DNA from: QKMZ01 sp012965515
Lineage (GTDB): Bacteria > Cyanobacteriota > Vampirovibrionia > Obscuribacterales > Obscuribacteraceae
DNA: 64,000 nt
Direction: 5' to 3'
Assembly (NCBI GenBank): GCA_937879965.1
Contig: CALFMP010000036.1
Location: forward strand, 372,001-436,000
Below, one piece after another: positions 17,072 through 25,955 of the stretch (position 1 is its first letter; each line of letters opens with the position of its first letter). The translations under genes and the position numbers were made by a program. A model generated the notes under the pieces. It ran no database searches and was not told the origin of the DNA. It saw only the letters and a program-made list of their open reading frames with translations.

Positions 17072-18445
17072 GTGTTTGATCCTCTCGTAAGTCAAAAACG
17101 CTCTCAGTCCGTATTTATTGCCGTTGCCTTGCTTGCCGGTACCGTCTTGGTCGGACCGGCTCTGGCGGACACGACAAAGTCCGGCAGTGTTTCAGAAACC
17201 GCCTCCAAAGCCACGAGCGAAACTAAGGAAACCACTGCGCAAACCAGCACAGCATCGGATGCAAAACGGCCGGTGAACGATCAGAAACAAAAGCTATCGA
17301 CTGAAGCAAGTGCTGCGACAAGTGCGAAAGCAGCGCCAAGAGCTGGTGTAGACAATCCAGCCATTATCAAAACTGAGCAAGCGGAAATTGGGGAAAAGGC
17401 AGTTTATAAAGACGGAAGATTGGTTCGCGAAGTTGATCCTGCTGCTCAGCAATTGGCTCAGGCACAGGCTCTCGATCATTTCGATCTGTCGCGTTTCTAC
17501 TTTGGTCAGTTCGACTTGAAGATGTGCGAACTGGAACTAGAAGCAGCGATTATGTATATGCCCACCATGAAAGTAGCTCACAGAGACTATTGTGTGGTGT
17601 CGCTATTGACCGGTCATCCGATGCGATCTCTTGCAGAATTGATGATGGTAATCGGGTTGGGTGAGCCCGTGCCTTTCACAGACGCGGAAAAGGTGGAACT
17701 GAAAGCGAAGGGTGCGAAGCTGCACTATCGCAAAGCGCTTGAGTATGGAAAGAAAGAGAAGTGGGACAATGCCATTGCAGAACTGAAGTGGGCCTTGGAT
17801 TTCACCCCCACAAATGCAGCAATAAAGCGTTCGTTAGCTTTTGCGCTCGCCAGCAAAGGCGAGTTTGATTTGGCCGAAGAGACTTACCAAGACAGCCTTG
17901 CAGCTGATCCGGCTGACCCGTATGCGCATGCAGATTTCGCGTATTTGTTGTCGGACAAAGGTGATCAAAACAAAGCGTTTAGCCAGTTGGCGCAAGCTGT
18001 AGAACTAGCTCCGCAAGCCGCTGCACTGCATGTCGATCTGGCATGGATGGCAGAAACAAAGGGTGATTTCAAACTTGCGTCTGCTGAGCTGGAGAAGGCA
18101 ATAAAACTCAGCCCCACGCATGCTGGGCTGTGGGCTCACCTCGGACGCGTCGATGAAAGAAAAGGTGACGTAGACGGTGCCATTGCTGCTTACAATCGCG
18201 CATTGAATGTCGATCCTGGACAGTTTGAGGCGAAACGCAGGCTGGAAGTGATCAAGGCTGAAGAATTGAAATCCAAGTCCGGTGCCTCCGACGCGGATAA
18301 TTCAAATCCGCCAAGCACGCCTGTCGGGCCGCGTAGCCAATTCGACAACGGTCAGTCGACCGACAAATCGAAGGAACCCGTCAAAGGGGGCGCACTCGCA
18401 CCCAACGTGAGAACAAGCCACAAACTGAATCACAAAAGTCTGTAA
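17072..18445 (+). CDS. exported TPR protein
   Basis: A 457-residue protein with a GTG start and GGAGG eight bases upstream. The signal peptide spans about residues 12-33 (cleavage near ALA-DTT). A low-complexity Thr/Ala/Lys/Glu segment runs to about residue 115. From about 225 to 400 there are at least five TPR units (KWDNAIAELKWALDFTP, FDLAEETYQDSLAADPA, VDGAIAAYNRALNVDPG). The tail is Ser/Asn/Pro-rich. It is likely a periplasmic scaffold; the partner is unknown. Confidence 0.82.
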   Translation: MFDPLVSQKRSQSVFIAVALLAGTVLVGPALADTTKSGSVSETASKATSETKETTAQTSTASDAKRPVNDQKQKLSTEASAATSAKAAPRAGVDNPAIIKTEQAEIGEKAVYKDGRLVREVDPAAQQLAQAQALDHFDLSRFYFGQFDLKMCELELEAAIMYMPTMKVAHRDYCVVSLLTGHPMRSLAELMMVIGLGEPVPFTDAEKVELKAKGAKLHYRKALEYGKKEKWDNAIAELKWALDFTPTNAAIKRSLAFALASKGEFDLAEETYQDSLAADPADPYAHADFAYLLSDKGDQNKAFSQLAQAVELAPQAAALHVDLAWMAETKGDFKLASAELEKAIKLSPTHAGLWAHLGRVDERKGDVDGAIAAYNRALNVDPGQFEAKRRLEVIKAEELKSKSGASDADNSNPPSTPVGPRSQFDNGQSTDKSKEPVKGGALAPNVRTSHKLNHKSL

Positions 18446-18765
18446 TCTGCGCAACGCCACTAGCTGCCTCTAAAAGTGCGCGACGAACTTCCACCTCTAC
18501 GCGAGGGCCCTAGGCAACCTCGCGCATAGGCTCGTGCTCACTTTTCTATTGACGCAGCTCTCGATGACCTATATGTCTATTGTACATACATTTGTATGTG
18601 TGTCAAGGCAAATGCAATCCTTCCGGAAATCTAGCGAAAGCGCCAGCCTGTTTGCTTCCTGCCCTTACGTACTTTCCCCAATGACTTAGGCTCTTATTTA
18701 ACATAAGCTCAAATTACTAAAGTTCATTAGATCCTAGCGCCGAGTCGCTGAAATCGGGAGCAGCT
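18446..18765. other. intergenic region
   Basis: 320 bases without a supported gene. It contains a short palindrome at 18584-18599 and an AT-rich stretch at about 18690-18725 that may serve as a promoter for the next gene. No tRNA or other RNA gene was recognised. Confidence 0.45.
18584..18599. promoter_or_regulatory. palindrome, possible operator
   Basis: ACATAC and GTATGT are perfect arms around ATTT, embedded in an AT-rich run. It is 167 bases before the GTG at 18766. Its form is typical of a dimeric repressor site but no regulator is known. Confidence 0.3.
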
Positions 18766-20016
18766 GTGACAGACCGCCCGTCACGATTTGAAAATCAACT
18801 GGACGTCGTCGGCAGAACGATGTCGCAGGCTCCCAGCGCGATTATGGAAGAAGTGCTCAACGATATTTCGCAGAGACCCGGTCAGGTTGTGCAGAATTCT
18901 GCCATTGCCGGGGCAATTGGTTATGGCGCCACGATCTTGATGCGACGCGCCCCTGTAATTGGAACGCTAGTTGCAGGAACAGCCTTGCTTGGCGAAGGTT
19001 TTCGAATCGCTCCTAAAGTCTCCAATTTCTTGGATGAAGCAGGCAACGCAGATACTCGCGAGAAGCGCATCGCGGTAGCAAGACAGGGTGCACAAGGCAT
19101 TGGCCGTGAAGGTGCTATGTTTGTGGAAACCTTGCCAGCCGCTGGCTTGGGCAGTCGGTTTGCTTTTACAACCTTGGAAAAATCAGCCTTTGCCCAGAAT
19201 CTCTCTACCGCAGTGGCGGAGAAGGTGGAGTTTCCACTACGTCGAGCCCTGCCCGATGAGCTCTTCTTCAAAGGTCCGGGCACTAACATCAAGAATAGCT
19301 TGATGGCCGATGCACATACTGTAGATGCGCTTGGTGCGAGCCGTTTGATGCCATCGCAAAAGCCATTTACCGTCGAACACGGACGCATAATTGATCCTGT
19401 GCGCGGCAAAATGAGTCGTGTTATGTCGGGTACCGCAGAAGGACTCGAGCTTGGCGTTATTCAGAAGCCAGGACAAATCGGAATCCACACGCACAATCCG
19501 CATGTAGAAGCGCCTGGAATGATGTCTGTTTCGGACATGCGCATGACGCCGAAAGACTCGCTCGGAATAATCAATGCCGGTGAGAATCAGACGTTTTTCA
19601 TGGGGCTAGGAAAGGCTCCAATCGCGCCAGGAAGTGATGTTCAGGTGAGAGCGCTGGTAATGGACCACAAGGCTAAAGAAGCCTTCCTCCATGACTATAT
19701 GGCGATGGCTGATCGCAAGACGTTCGGTTTGTCAGGACTCAAAGACCCAGTAAAGGTCGACTATGATGCGGCTTTGCAATCGCTGCAAAGAGTTGATATC
19801 AAAAATCCTTGGAATACGCTTTCGCGCATCGCCCCTAACGATGGACCCGGTGTTTCCACCCTTGCAGAAACCCTCGGTCTCAACCGAGTAAACAACTCGT
19901 TCTCGTCGAGAATATCCTCGAGATTGGGAATTGGTGATGGTCTTCCAACCTTTATCCGCTCTACCGTTACGGCGTCTAATCCGCTGTTTCAAATCGATCG
20001 CAGTGCCAAAATTTAG
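18766..20016 (+). CDS. protein with hydrophobic N-terminal part and JAMM-like HxH...SxxD motif
   Basis: A 416-residue protein with a GTG start and GGGAG upstream. Residues 44-75 are hydrophobic and glycine-rich (IAGAIGYGATILM, TLVAGTALLGEG), suggesting membrane insertion or association. The centre has HTHNPHVEAPG at 241-251 followed by SVSD at 254-257, with an acidic residue in EGLELGV shortly before. This resembles the JAB/MPN (JAMM) metalloprotease signature, but the gap from the second His to Asp is three residues longer than usual. Metalloprotease activity is therefore only a suggestion. The C-terminal 120 residues are unassigned. Confidence 0.6.
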   Translation: MTDRPSRFENQLDVVGRTMSQAPSAIMEEVLNDISQRPGQVVQNSAIAGAIGYGATILMRRAPVIGTLVAGTALLGEGFRIAPKVSNFLDEAGNADTREKRIAVARQGAQGIGREGAMFVETLPAAGLGSRFAFTTLEKSAFAQNLSTAVAEKVEFPLRRALPDELFFKGPGTNIKNSLMADAHTVDALGASRLMPSQKPFTVEHGRIIDPVRGKMSRVMSGTAEGLELGVIQKPGQIGIHTHNPHVEAPGMMSVSDMRMTPKDSLGIINAGENQTFFMGLGKAPIAPGSDVQVRALVMDHKAKEAFLHDYMAMADRKTFGLSGLKDPVKVDYDAALQSLQRVDIKNPWNTLSRIAPNDGPGVSTLAETLGLNRVNNSFSSRISSRLGIGDGLPTFIRSTVTASNPLFQIDRSAKI

Positions 20017-20170
20017 TTGTCGCGATATGCATTTTGCGTGTTTCGGATATCTGTAGAAATGCTGTGCCTGTGCAGTTTTTGGTTTTGGTGTCCGCAAACG
20101 CCCCGCTGGAAAGGCTGATCGCGGCGCGATTTGAAACTTAGCAAATACTAGAACATTAAATGGAATCCAG

Positions 20171-20184
20171 GTAAACTCTAATAC
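20171..20184. promoter_or_regulatory. GTA-N8-TAC site (NtcA-type consensus) upstream of the yjbQ-glnN pair
   Basis: GTAAACTCTAATAC matches the NtcA consensus used in cyanobacteria for nitrogen genes. It lies 71 bases before the GTG at 20255. A match this short is expected by chance about 15 times in a window of this size, and no -10 box sits at the usual spacing, so support is weak. Confidence 0.2.
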
Positions 20185-20254
20185 CGGGCTCGCGCGCGCA
20201 TATTTTTGAAAGTATCCCGCGAGTTGTTGATTGCATATACGGGAGCAAGCAGCC

Positions 20255-20686
20255 GTGAAGGTTTCCGACTCGCTGAAGTCGCATACTAAGTATTTGTGGT
20301 TCGATACCAAGAAGCGACAAGAATTTATACGAATTACTGATGAAGTTGGCGAATTCCTTACGGAGAGCGGACTTCGAGAAGGCTTTATTCTTGTATCAGC
20401 CATGCACATCACGGCTGGTGTATATATAAATGATTGGGAGCAGGGATTGATTCACGACATCGGTGAATGGCTGGAAAAGCTGGCACCGGTCAATCCTGAT
20501 TACAAACATCATCAAACTGGTGAAGATAATGGAGATGCTCATCTCAAGCGAATCTTGATCAATCATCAGGTGATGGTGCCGGTGACTGATGGCAAACTCG
20601 ACCTCGGTCCGTGGGAGCAGATCTTCTATGCGGAATTCGATGGACAGCGCAGAAAGAGAGTAATTCTCAAAGCAATTGGAATTTGA
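20255..20686 (+). CDS. YjbQ/UPF0047 family protein (secondary thiamine-phosphate synthase type)
   Basis: A 143-residue protein. The GTG at 20255 has GGGAG nine bases upstream and is preferred over the ATG at 20231. Family landmarks are the central HITAGVYINDWE, DIGEWLEKLAP and the late DNGDAHLKRIL with its conserved acidic and His residues, then the LDLGPWEQIFYAEFDG segment. Members show weak thiamine-phosphate synthase activity, but the physiological role is unsettled. It ends 41 bases before glnN on the same strand. Confidence 0.88.
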   Translation: MKVSDSLKSHTKYLWFDTKKRQEFIRITDEVGEFLTESGLREGFILVSAMHITAGVYINDWEQGLIHDIGEWLEKLAPVNPDYKHHQTGEDNGDAHLKRILINHQVMVPVTDGKLDLGPWEQIFYAEFDGQRRKRVILKAIGI

Positions 20687-20727
20687 CGATCAATTAATAA
20701 GGCGTACAGGCGGAAAGTGAGGGACAG

Positions 20728-22995
20728 ATGACTTATACAACGCACCATGAAAAGAGGTCCAAGTATCACGTGTCGAAAGATAGTAACGGCGCCCAAGCGA
20801 ACGGTCGCAAGCGGGCAGTCGCTTCGGTAGCAGATAGGCAGCCACTATCCACATCAATTGATTATGCAAGTCATCCGGTCAATGAGATCTTCGGAGCCAA
20901 CGTATTCAATAGGCAGACGATGCGCGCTTTGCTGCCGAAGGCGGTCTACAAAGCAGTTGTTCGTTGTCTCGATCATGGCGAGCAGCTCGATCCGGCAATG
21001 GCAGACACTGTTGCCAACGCCATGAAGGATTGGGCGATTGCACGCGGCGCAACCCACTTCACTCATTGGTTTGTTCCGCTCCATGGATATACCGCAGAAA
21101 AGCACGATTCTTTCCTCGGCTATAACGTCGACGATGGTGCCGTGCTGGAGTTCTCCGGCAAGAATTTGGTGCAAGGCGAACCTGACGCATCGAGCTTCCC
21201 TTCGGGTGGCATCCGCTCTACATTCGAGGCGCGCGGCTACACCGGCTGGGATCCGTCCAGCCCGGCGTTCCTAATGGACAGTGCTAACGGTAGAACCCTC
21301 TGTATTCCATCCGTGTTCTGCTCTTTCAGTGGACATGCGCTCGATGTGAAAACACCACTCCTGCGCTCGCTGGAAGCAATCAGCAAATCGACCGTTCGCT
21401 TGCTGCATGCGATCGGCAACAAAGACGTAAAGCGTGTCAATTGCACAGTCGGTCCTGAGCAAGAATACTTCCTGATTGACGAAGCGTTCTACCATGCGCG
21501 TCCCGATATCATTAGCGCCGGTCGTGCTCTTTTCGGCGCTCGTCCTCCAAAGGGACAAGAGATGGAAGATCACTACTGGGGATCTATTCGCGAGCGCGTG
21601 CTTGCCTTCATGATGGATGCGGAGCACGAACTCTACAGGCTGGGCGTGCCGGTTAAGACTCGCCACAACGAAGTTGCTCCGGCTCAGTTCGAAGTCGCGC
21701 CTGTTTTCGAAAGCAGCAACCTGGCAACAGACCACAACATGTTGCTCATGGAAGTTTTCAGAAAAACTGCTCAGAAGCACGGTTTCCGCTGCCTGTTCCA
21801 CGAAAAGCCATTTAGTGGCGTAAACGGAAGCGGCAAACACAACAACTGGTCAATGGCCGACGATCAAGGCAATAACCTCCTTGAGCCCGGTGATGACACG
21901 CAAGAGAACTTGCAGTTCTTGGTCGTTTTGTCTGCGGTCATTCGCGCTGTAGACAAATACGCAAAACTGCTTCGTGCAAGTATTGCCACCGCCGGTAATG
22001 ACCACCGCCTCGGCGCCAACGAAGCACCTCCTGCGATCATGTCTATCTATTTGGGTGATGCGCTCACTAAAGTTGTAGACAACATTATCTCCGGCAAGGC
22101 GGGCGATAAGAAAGTTGGAGCTACAGTCAAGTCTGGCGTGTCGATGCTGCCGGACATCCTCAAAGATGACTCCGACCGCAACCGTACATCGCCCTTTGCT
22201 TTCACTGGTAATAAGTTCGAGTTCCGCGCCGTTGGCTCCAGCCAATCGGTCGCCATGCCCAACACCGTGCTCAACACGATGGTGGCGGATTCGATGGACT
22301 ACCTCGCTGATGAAATCGACAAAGCTGTGAAGAAGGGCGGCGACCTGAAAGCTGCTATCAGCAGCGTTCTGGTTAAGACTCTTTCGGATCACAAGCGCAT
22401 TCTTTTCAATGGCGATAACTACTCCGAGCAATGGCACGAAGAAGCATCGCGCCGAGGCTTGGCAAATCTGAAGAATCTGCCTGAGGCTTTGCCAGTTCTG
22501 GTGGAAGATGAGGCGAAAGAACTCTTCAGCCGCTACGATGTTTTCCAAGAAGATGAGCTCGTAAGCCGTTATCACATTTTGCTGGAAAACTACTGCAAGA
22601 CGATCAATGTAGAGTCTTTGCTGACCTCCAATATCGCAACAACTATGATTTTGCCGGCAGCAATTGAGTATCAAACTCGTCTGGCTACCGCAATTGTGCA
22701 AACGAAATCTGCCGTCAACGGAATCAATTTGGCGCATCAAGAAAATATGCTGAAAGATGTTTCCGACAGAATCGCTCGATTGAGAACGGCGATTGAAGTG
22801 CTCGATATGCTCCGCCACGAACAACGCGGTGAAGATCACCTTGATGATGAACACACAGCAGAAGCTCGGTTTTATCAGCAACGCGTTATTCCCGCGATGA
22901 ACGAAGTCAGATCTGTTGCTGACGAATTGGAACTCATGGTTGACGACTCCTTGTGGCCGTTGCCTAAGTTCCGCGAGATGCTCTACATCTATTAA
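20728..22995 (+). CDS. glnN: glutamine synthetase type III
   Basis: A 755-residue enzyme making glutamine from glutamate, ammonia and ATP. The size and the blocks RSTFEARGYTGWDPSSPAF, VGPEQEYFLID, RHNEVAPAQFEVAPVFE, VNGSGKHNNWSM and GNDHRLGANEAPPAIMS identify the type III (GlnN) form, which is about 700-740 residues and hexamer-of-dimers in known members. All glutamate, ammonium and metal-binding motifs visible in the family are kept. The AGTGAGGGACAG leader gives a good ribosome site. A strong terminator follows at 23085. In cyanobacteria glnN is induced by nitrogen lack; no such control is proven here. Confidence 0.96.
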   Translation: MTYTTHHEKRSKYHVSKDSNGAQANGRKRAVASVADRQPLSTSIDYASHPVNEIFGANVFNRQTMRALLPKAVYKAVVRCLDHGEQLDPAMADTVANAMKDWAIARGATHFTHWFVPLHGYTAEKHDSFLGYNVDDGAVLEFSGKNLVQGEPDASSFPSGGIRSTFEARGYTGWDPSSPAFLMDSANGRTLCIPSVFCSFSGHALDVKTPLLRSLEAISKSTVRLLHAIGNKDVKRVNCTVGPEQEYFLIDEAFYHARPDIISAGRALFGARPPKGQEMEDHYWGSIRERVLAFMMDAEHELYRLGVPVKTRHNEVAPAQFEVAPVFESSNLATDHNMLLMEVFRKTAQKHGFRCLFHEKPFSGVNGSGKHNNWSMADDQGNNLLEPGDDTQENLQFLVVLSAVIRAVDKYAKLLRASIATAGNDHRLGANEAPPAIMSIYLGDALTKVVDNIISGKAGDKKVGATVKSGVSMLPDILKDDSDRNRTSPFAFTGNKFEFRAVGSSQSVAMPNTVLNTMVADSMDYLADEIDKAVKKGGDLKAAISSVLVKTLSDHKRILFNGDNYSEQWHEEASRRGLANLKNLPEALPVLVEDEAKELFSRYDVFQEDELVSRYHILLENYCKTINVESLLTSNIATTMILPAAIEYQTRLATAIVQTKSAVNGINLAHQENMLKDVSDRIARLRTAIEVLDMLRHEQRGEDHLDDEHTAEARFYQQRVIPAMNEVRSVADELELMVDDSLWPLPKFREMLYIY

Positions 22996-23006
22996 GTAGA
23001 GCGTGG

Positions 23007-23025
23007 GGGCGCACTGGATGCGCCC
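23007..23025. repeat. REP-like palindrome (single copy)
   Basis: GGGCGCA (23007-23013) and TGCGCCC (23019-23025) form a stem in the context GTGGGGGCGCACTGGATGCG, close to the GTAGGGGCGCATTGCATGCG element at 51261. It lies 11 bases after the glnN stop. Confidence 0.5.
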
Positions 23026-23084
23026 TGGTTTAGAACGGTGATACCATCATCGCTGTTCTATAAGAATGCAAATCAGATGACTTG

Positions 23085-23114
23085 TGAGGGCGCAATTCAA
23101 GCGCCCTCATTTTT
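23085..23114 (+). terminator. intrinsic terminator of the yjbQ-glnN unit
   Basis: Perfect 9-bp stem TGAGGGCGC / GCGCCCTCA with a 7-base loop, followed directly by TTTTT. There is no matching T tract for the opposite strand, so it serves rightward transcripts. It ends just before the convergent CGNR gene. Confidence 0.85.
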
Positions 23115-23118
23115 CGTT

Positions 23119-23670
23119 TTACTGTTCGAGCGCTTTGTTTTTACCGTAGTGCTTCCGCACCTTCTCTCGGTTGCCGCAAGTTTCCATGCTGCACCATTGG
23201 CGTAATTGATTCTTGGATGTGTCGACAAAATAGAGAATGCATTTCTCGCTAGCGCATTTTCGCAATGAACGTATTCTCGGCGATGCAAGCAGCTCGCAGC
23301 AGGTTTGAGCAATGAGCGCCAAAGCGTCGGCGCTCGACTCCAGGCGAAAGGAGAGCTTGTAATCACTATTCGATCCGCTCAAAACGCGCCTCAATTCGTT
23401 GCTGCGTGCGTTAAGCAGAGCTATATCTGCTGGCTGTATTGTTTTCGACTCAATCACCAGATCGAATGTTCGACGTATTGATGAGCGCAGTTCTTTGGCG
23501 TTATTCAGGTCATTTTCCGAGCACTTTATCGCTACGGCAATTCCGGACGATTCAAACCAATTACTAAGCCATTCGGGCGAAGTGAGCAAATCCGTTCTAC
23601 CTGCTTGAGCAATGACTTCGGTATTAACGAAGTCAGCGGCGAGGTTATTGCCTAAGAAAACGAAGTCCAT
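23119..23670 (-). CDS. ABATE/CGNR zinc finger protein, putative transcription regulator
   Basis: A 183-residue protein. The N-terminal ABATE domain begins DFVFLGNNLAADFVNTEV. The C-terminal part holds the zinc-binding signature: RKCASEKCILYFVDTSKN, then RQWCSMETCGNREKVRKHY, with the Cys-Gly-Asn-Arg motif that names the family. ABATE/CGNR proteins are described as putative stress-induced regulators. The gene faces away from a flavin-oxidase-like gene, and a 28-bp near-perfect palindrome lies 12 bases upstream of its ATG, a classic layout for an autoregulated repressor and its target. Confidence 0.88.
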   Translation of the reverse strand: MDFVFLGNNLAADFVNTEVIAQAGRTDLLTSPEWLSNWFESSGIAVAIKCSENDLNNAKELRSSIRRTFDLVIESKTIQPADIALLNARSNELRRVLSGSNSDYKLSFRLESSADALALIAQTCCELLASPRIRSLRKCASEKCILYFVDTSKNQLRQWCSMETCGNREKVRKHYGKNKALEQ

Positions 23671-23681
23671 ACCAACAAGTT

Positions 23682-23709
23682 TAACCTTTAAAACCTATTT
23701 TGAAGGTTA
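23682..23709. promoter_or_regulatory. 28-bp near-perfect palindrome between divergent CGNR and oxidase genes
   Basis: The arms TAACCTTTAAAA and TTTTGAAGGTTA match at 11 of 12 positions around CCTA. It is 12 bases upstream of the CGNR start and about 19 bases upstream of a rightward TATAAT (23728-23733). Its position suits an operator controlling both directions. Confidence 0.7.
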
Positions 23710-23733
23710 GACTTGTCCTCTAACCGGTATAAT
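23707..23733 (+). promoter_or_regulatory. candidate promoter of the flavin-oxidase-like gene
   Basis: A perfect -10 hexamer TATAAT at 23728-23733 is preceded by TTAGAC at 23707-23712, a 15-base spacing that is slightly short. The -35 region touches the right arm of the palindrome. Confidence 0.45.
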
Positions 23734-23802
23734 CGTTTTAGGTGGTTAAGCGGGGGATTCTTAGGACCACAACACAACGACAAACCCGAGGAGGGTGGCA
23801 GA

Positions 23803-24669
23803 ATGAGTAGGTTTCACTCCGGCGAAAAGCATGTTCAAGAGTCAGTTGGCGTCAGGCAAATGGCAGAGCGTGTGGGCGGTTCCGTATATCATGCACTTTC
23901 TGAGCCTGCACAGGCATTCTTGTCTTCCTCTTCTTTTGCCGCCATCACCTGGTTCGACACCGCGCATCGCATATGGATAACACCACTAACTGGCGAGGCA
24001 GGATTTCTCTACGCCGAGGATGAACACACGATCGTCTGCGATTTGACGACTTGCAGTGCTCCAGCGATTTTAGAGCAGCAGTTTTCGGATGCGCCAGGCG
24101 CACTCGTCGTTATGGACTTTGCTGCTCGCCTCCGCATGCGAGTTAATGGGCGTCTAGAGTCTGCCGATGGTCTCATATTGCGAGTAGCGGAGGCCTACGG
24201 CAATTGTCCGAAGTACATTACAAGACGCCGCCCGAATGCTGCTGGAGAACCTAAAGCCGCAGTTGCCGCAGTCACCGAGAAATCGTTTCTCGATGAACGA
24301 TCGATAGAATTGATCAATAGAAGCAACACGTTCTTTGTCGGCAGCTATGCCGCCGCTGGTGGTGCCGACGCTTCACATCGCGGTGGTGATCCTGGGTTTG
24401 TTATGGCGGATGAAAACACAATTCGCTGGACTGACTTCCCCGGCAATAACATGTTCAACACGTTTGGCAATTTCCAGTCAAACCCAGAAACTGCTTTGCT
24501 TTTCGTCGACTTCCAAACGCGAGATTGTCTCGCAGTTACAGGTGGAATTGAACGCTTTACTCCAAGTTCTAGTGGGCGTCGAGCGGCGCATGAGACTGTC
24601 TTCACAGTGAAGAGCGCGAAATTCATCTCCCGCGCTCTTGCACAATCCTGGCAAATTGTTGCTGAATAG
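23803..24669 (+). CDS. pyridoxamine 5'-phosphate oxidase-related FMN-binding protein
   Basis: A 288-residue protein from the ATG at 23803, which follows GAGGAGGG; the longer frame from 23713 would start inside the promoter. It has two beta-barrel-like segments of the split-barrel flavin fold: FAAITWFDTAHRIWITPLTG near residue 50, and RSNTFFVGSYAAAGG, then HRGGDPGFV and RWTDFPGNNMFNTFGNF near residues 170-220. The last group is typical of the PNPOx-like family found with general stress genes. It probably binds FMN or a deazaflavin; the substrate is unknown. The divergent CGNR gene is its likely regulator. Confidence 0.8.
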   Translation: MSRFHSGEKHVQESVGVRQMAERVGGSVYHALSEPAQAFLSSSSFAAITWFDTAHRIWITPLTGEAGFLYAEDEHTIVCDLTTCSAPAILEQQFSDAPGALVVMDFAARLRMRVNGRLESADGLILRVAEAYGNCPKYITRRRPNAAGEPKAAVAAVTEKSFLDERSIELINRSNTFFVGSYAAAGGADASHRGGDPGFVMADENTIRWTDFPGNNMFNTFGNFQSNPETALLFVDFQTRDCLAVTGGIERFTPSSSGRRAAHETVFTVKSAKFISRALAQSWQIVAE

Positions 24670-24683
24670 TTCGACTGTTAGCC

Positions 24684-25955
24684 TTAGAAAATGTCGAAGA
24701 TGTCGTTCAGTAGGTCGCTTGGATTCGGCGGTTTCGGGAGATTGTTGAAAATGTCGCCTGGGTTTGGTGGTGTCGGTAAGGCATCGAAGAAGTCACCTGG
24801 GTTTGGCGGTTTTGGTAAGGCATCGAAAAGGTCACCTGGTGAAGGAAGTCCGTCTAGAATCTCCCCTGGATTAGGTGGTGTTGGTAAGTTCGGGAAAAAA
24901 TCGCCGGGGTTTGGCAAAGCTGGCAAACCAGGGAAAACATCGCCGGGGTTAGGTATACCATTCAGGATATCGCCAGGCCTTGGCGGTGTTGGCAAACCCG
25001 TGTCCCCACCGATTGAATCTCCTGGTCTGCCTGGGTTCTCAGCTTCTTCATTCTGTCCAAGTTGACGCATCAGAAGCGACATATGGCGGCTCATACGTGC
25101 CAGAATTTTCTGTATCGCTTTGGTGTCACCGCTTGCAAGTGCTTCAGACAATTCCTCTAAGTCGTTCTGTAAGAGCACCATCGAATCTTCCGGACTGTAG
25201 CCTTCGCTACCTGTATCTATGTAGTGGTCTCCGGAACCTTCACCTTCGGAGCCGTGCTCGGGACAAGGTTCAGAGCCTTCTTTCGAACCTTCTTCTGACC
25301 CATGCTCAGACTCTTCGTTTCCGTGTTCAGATTCTTCATTACCGTGTTCAGATTCTTCGTTTTTATGTTCAGAACCATGCTCAGTTTCGTCTGCCGGACA
25401 GCTGTGTTCCGGACACTCCTCATTTCTTCCTTCATCGTCTCCATCATGACGGCGGTCGCCTCCACGATGTCCTCTGTCGTTTTGGTCTTCCTCAGATTCG
25501 AACAAACCTCTGGCGAAGTCATTCAAGTCACGGCGCATTTCACCAAACCAATCTCTTGCTTCTGACCTGTCTCCTTCTTGAATCGCTTGCTGTGCGTTGA
25601 ACATGTCACCGTAGACTTCGATCAGGCGTCCTGCATCTTCTCTGTCGAAACTGAGATCATTGTTTCTATCGTCTTGATTATCATCAAATGATGCAAAATG
25701 CCTGGCCATTTGCATGGCTCCTTGCTGTTCGAAATTGAAGCTATTGTTCGAACTTTCGTTGTTGTTGATGCGAGCGTAAATATCTGAAGGGCCAAAGTCG
25801 AGTTGATTGCTTGATTCTTTGTTTGCACTTCCACCACGGGCGGTGGCGTTCATGTCTGAGTAAATCGTTCTAAGATCGAATTGTGGAGTGTCTGAGGTTT
25901 TTGCCTCATTGACTGAACTATCTCCACGGTCGGGCGTGGTAAAAGCTGCGCTCAT
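24684..25955 (-). CDS. acidic His/Glu-rich protein with EF-hand-like loop and PNPGD repeats
   Basis: A 423-residue product from the ATG at 25955 behind AAGGAGAG; the frame opens 32 codons earlier without support. There is no signal peptide. Residues 96-107 (DRNNDLSFDRED) fit an EF-hand calcium loop with acidic residues at positions 1, 5, 9 and 12. Residues 153-245 are highly acidic with EHGNEES-type repeats and three Cys. Residues 306-423 are repeats of PxPPNPGDxFxxLP. The family is unknown. A calcium- or metal-binding structural role is inferred from composition only. Confidence 0.65.
   Translation of the reverse strand: MSAAFTTPDRGDSSVNEAKTSDTPQFDLRTIYSDMNATARGGSANKESSNQLDFGPSDIYARINNNESSNNSFNFEQQGAMQMARHFASFDDNQDDRNNDLSFDREDAGRLIEVYGDMFNAQQAIQEGDRSEARDWFGEMRRDLNDFARGLFESEEDQNDRGHRGGDRRHDGDDEGRNEECPEHSCPADETEHGSEHKNEESEHGNEESEHGNEESEHGSEEGSKEGSEPCPEHGSEGEGSGDHYIDTGSEGYSPEDSMVLLQNDLEELSEALASGDTKAIQKILARMSRHMSLLMRQLGQNEEAENPGRPGDSIGGDTGLPTPPRPGDILNGIPNPGDVFPGLPALPNPGDFFPNLPTPPNPGEILDGLPSPGDLFDALPKPPNPGDFFDALPTPPNPGDIFNNLPKPPNPSDLLNDIFDIF

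Noticed and set aside
21850..22881. 343-codon frame opposite glnN
   Set aside because: A shadow of the glutamine synthetase coding strand; no ribosome site or motif.
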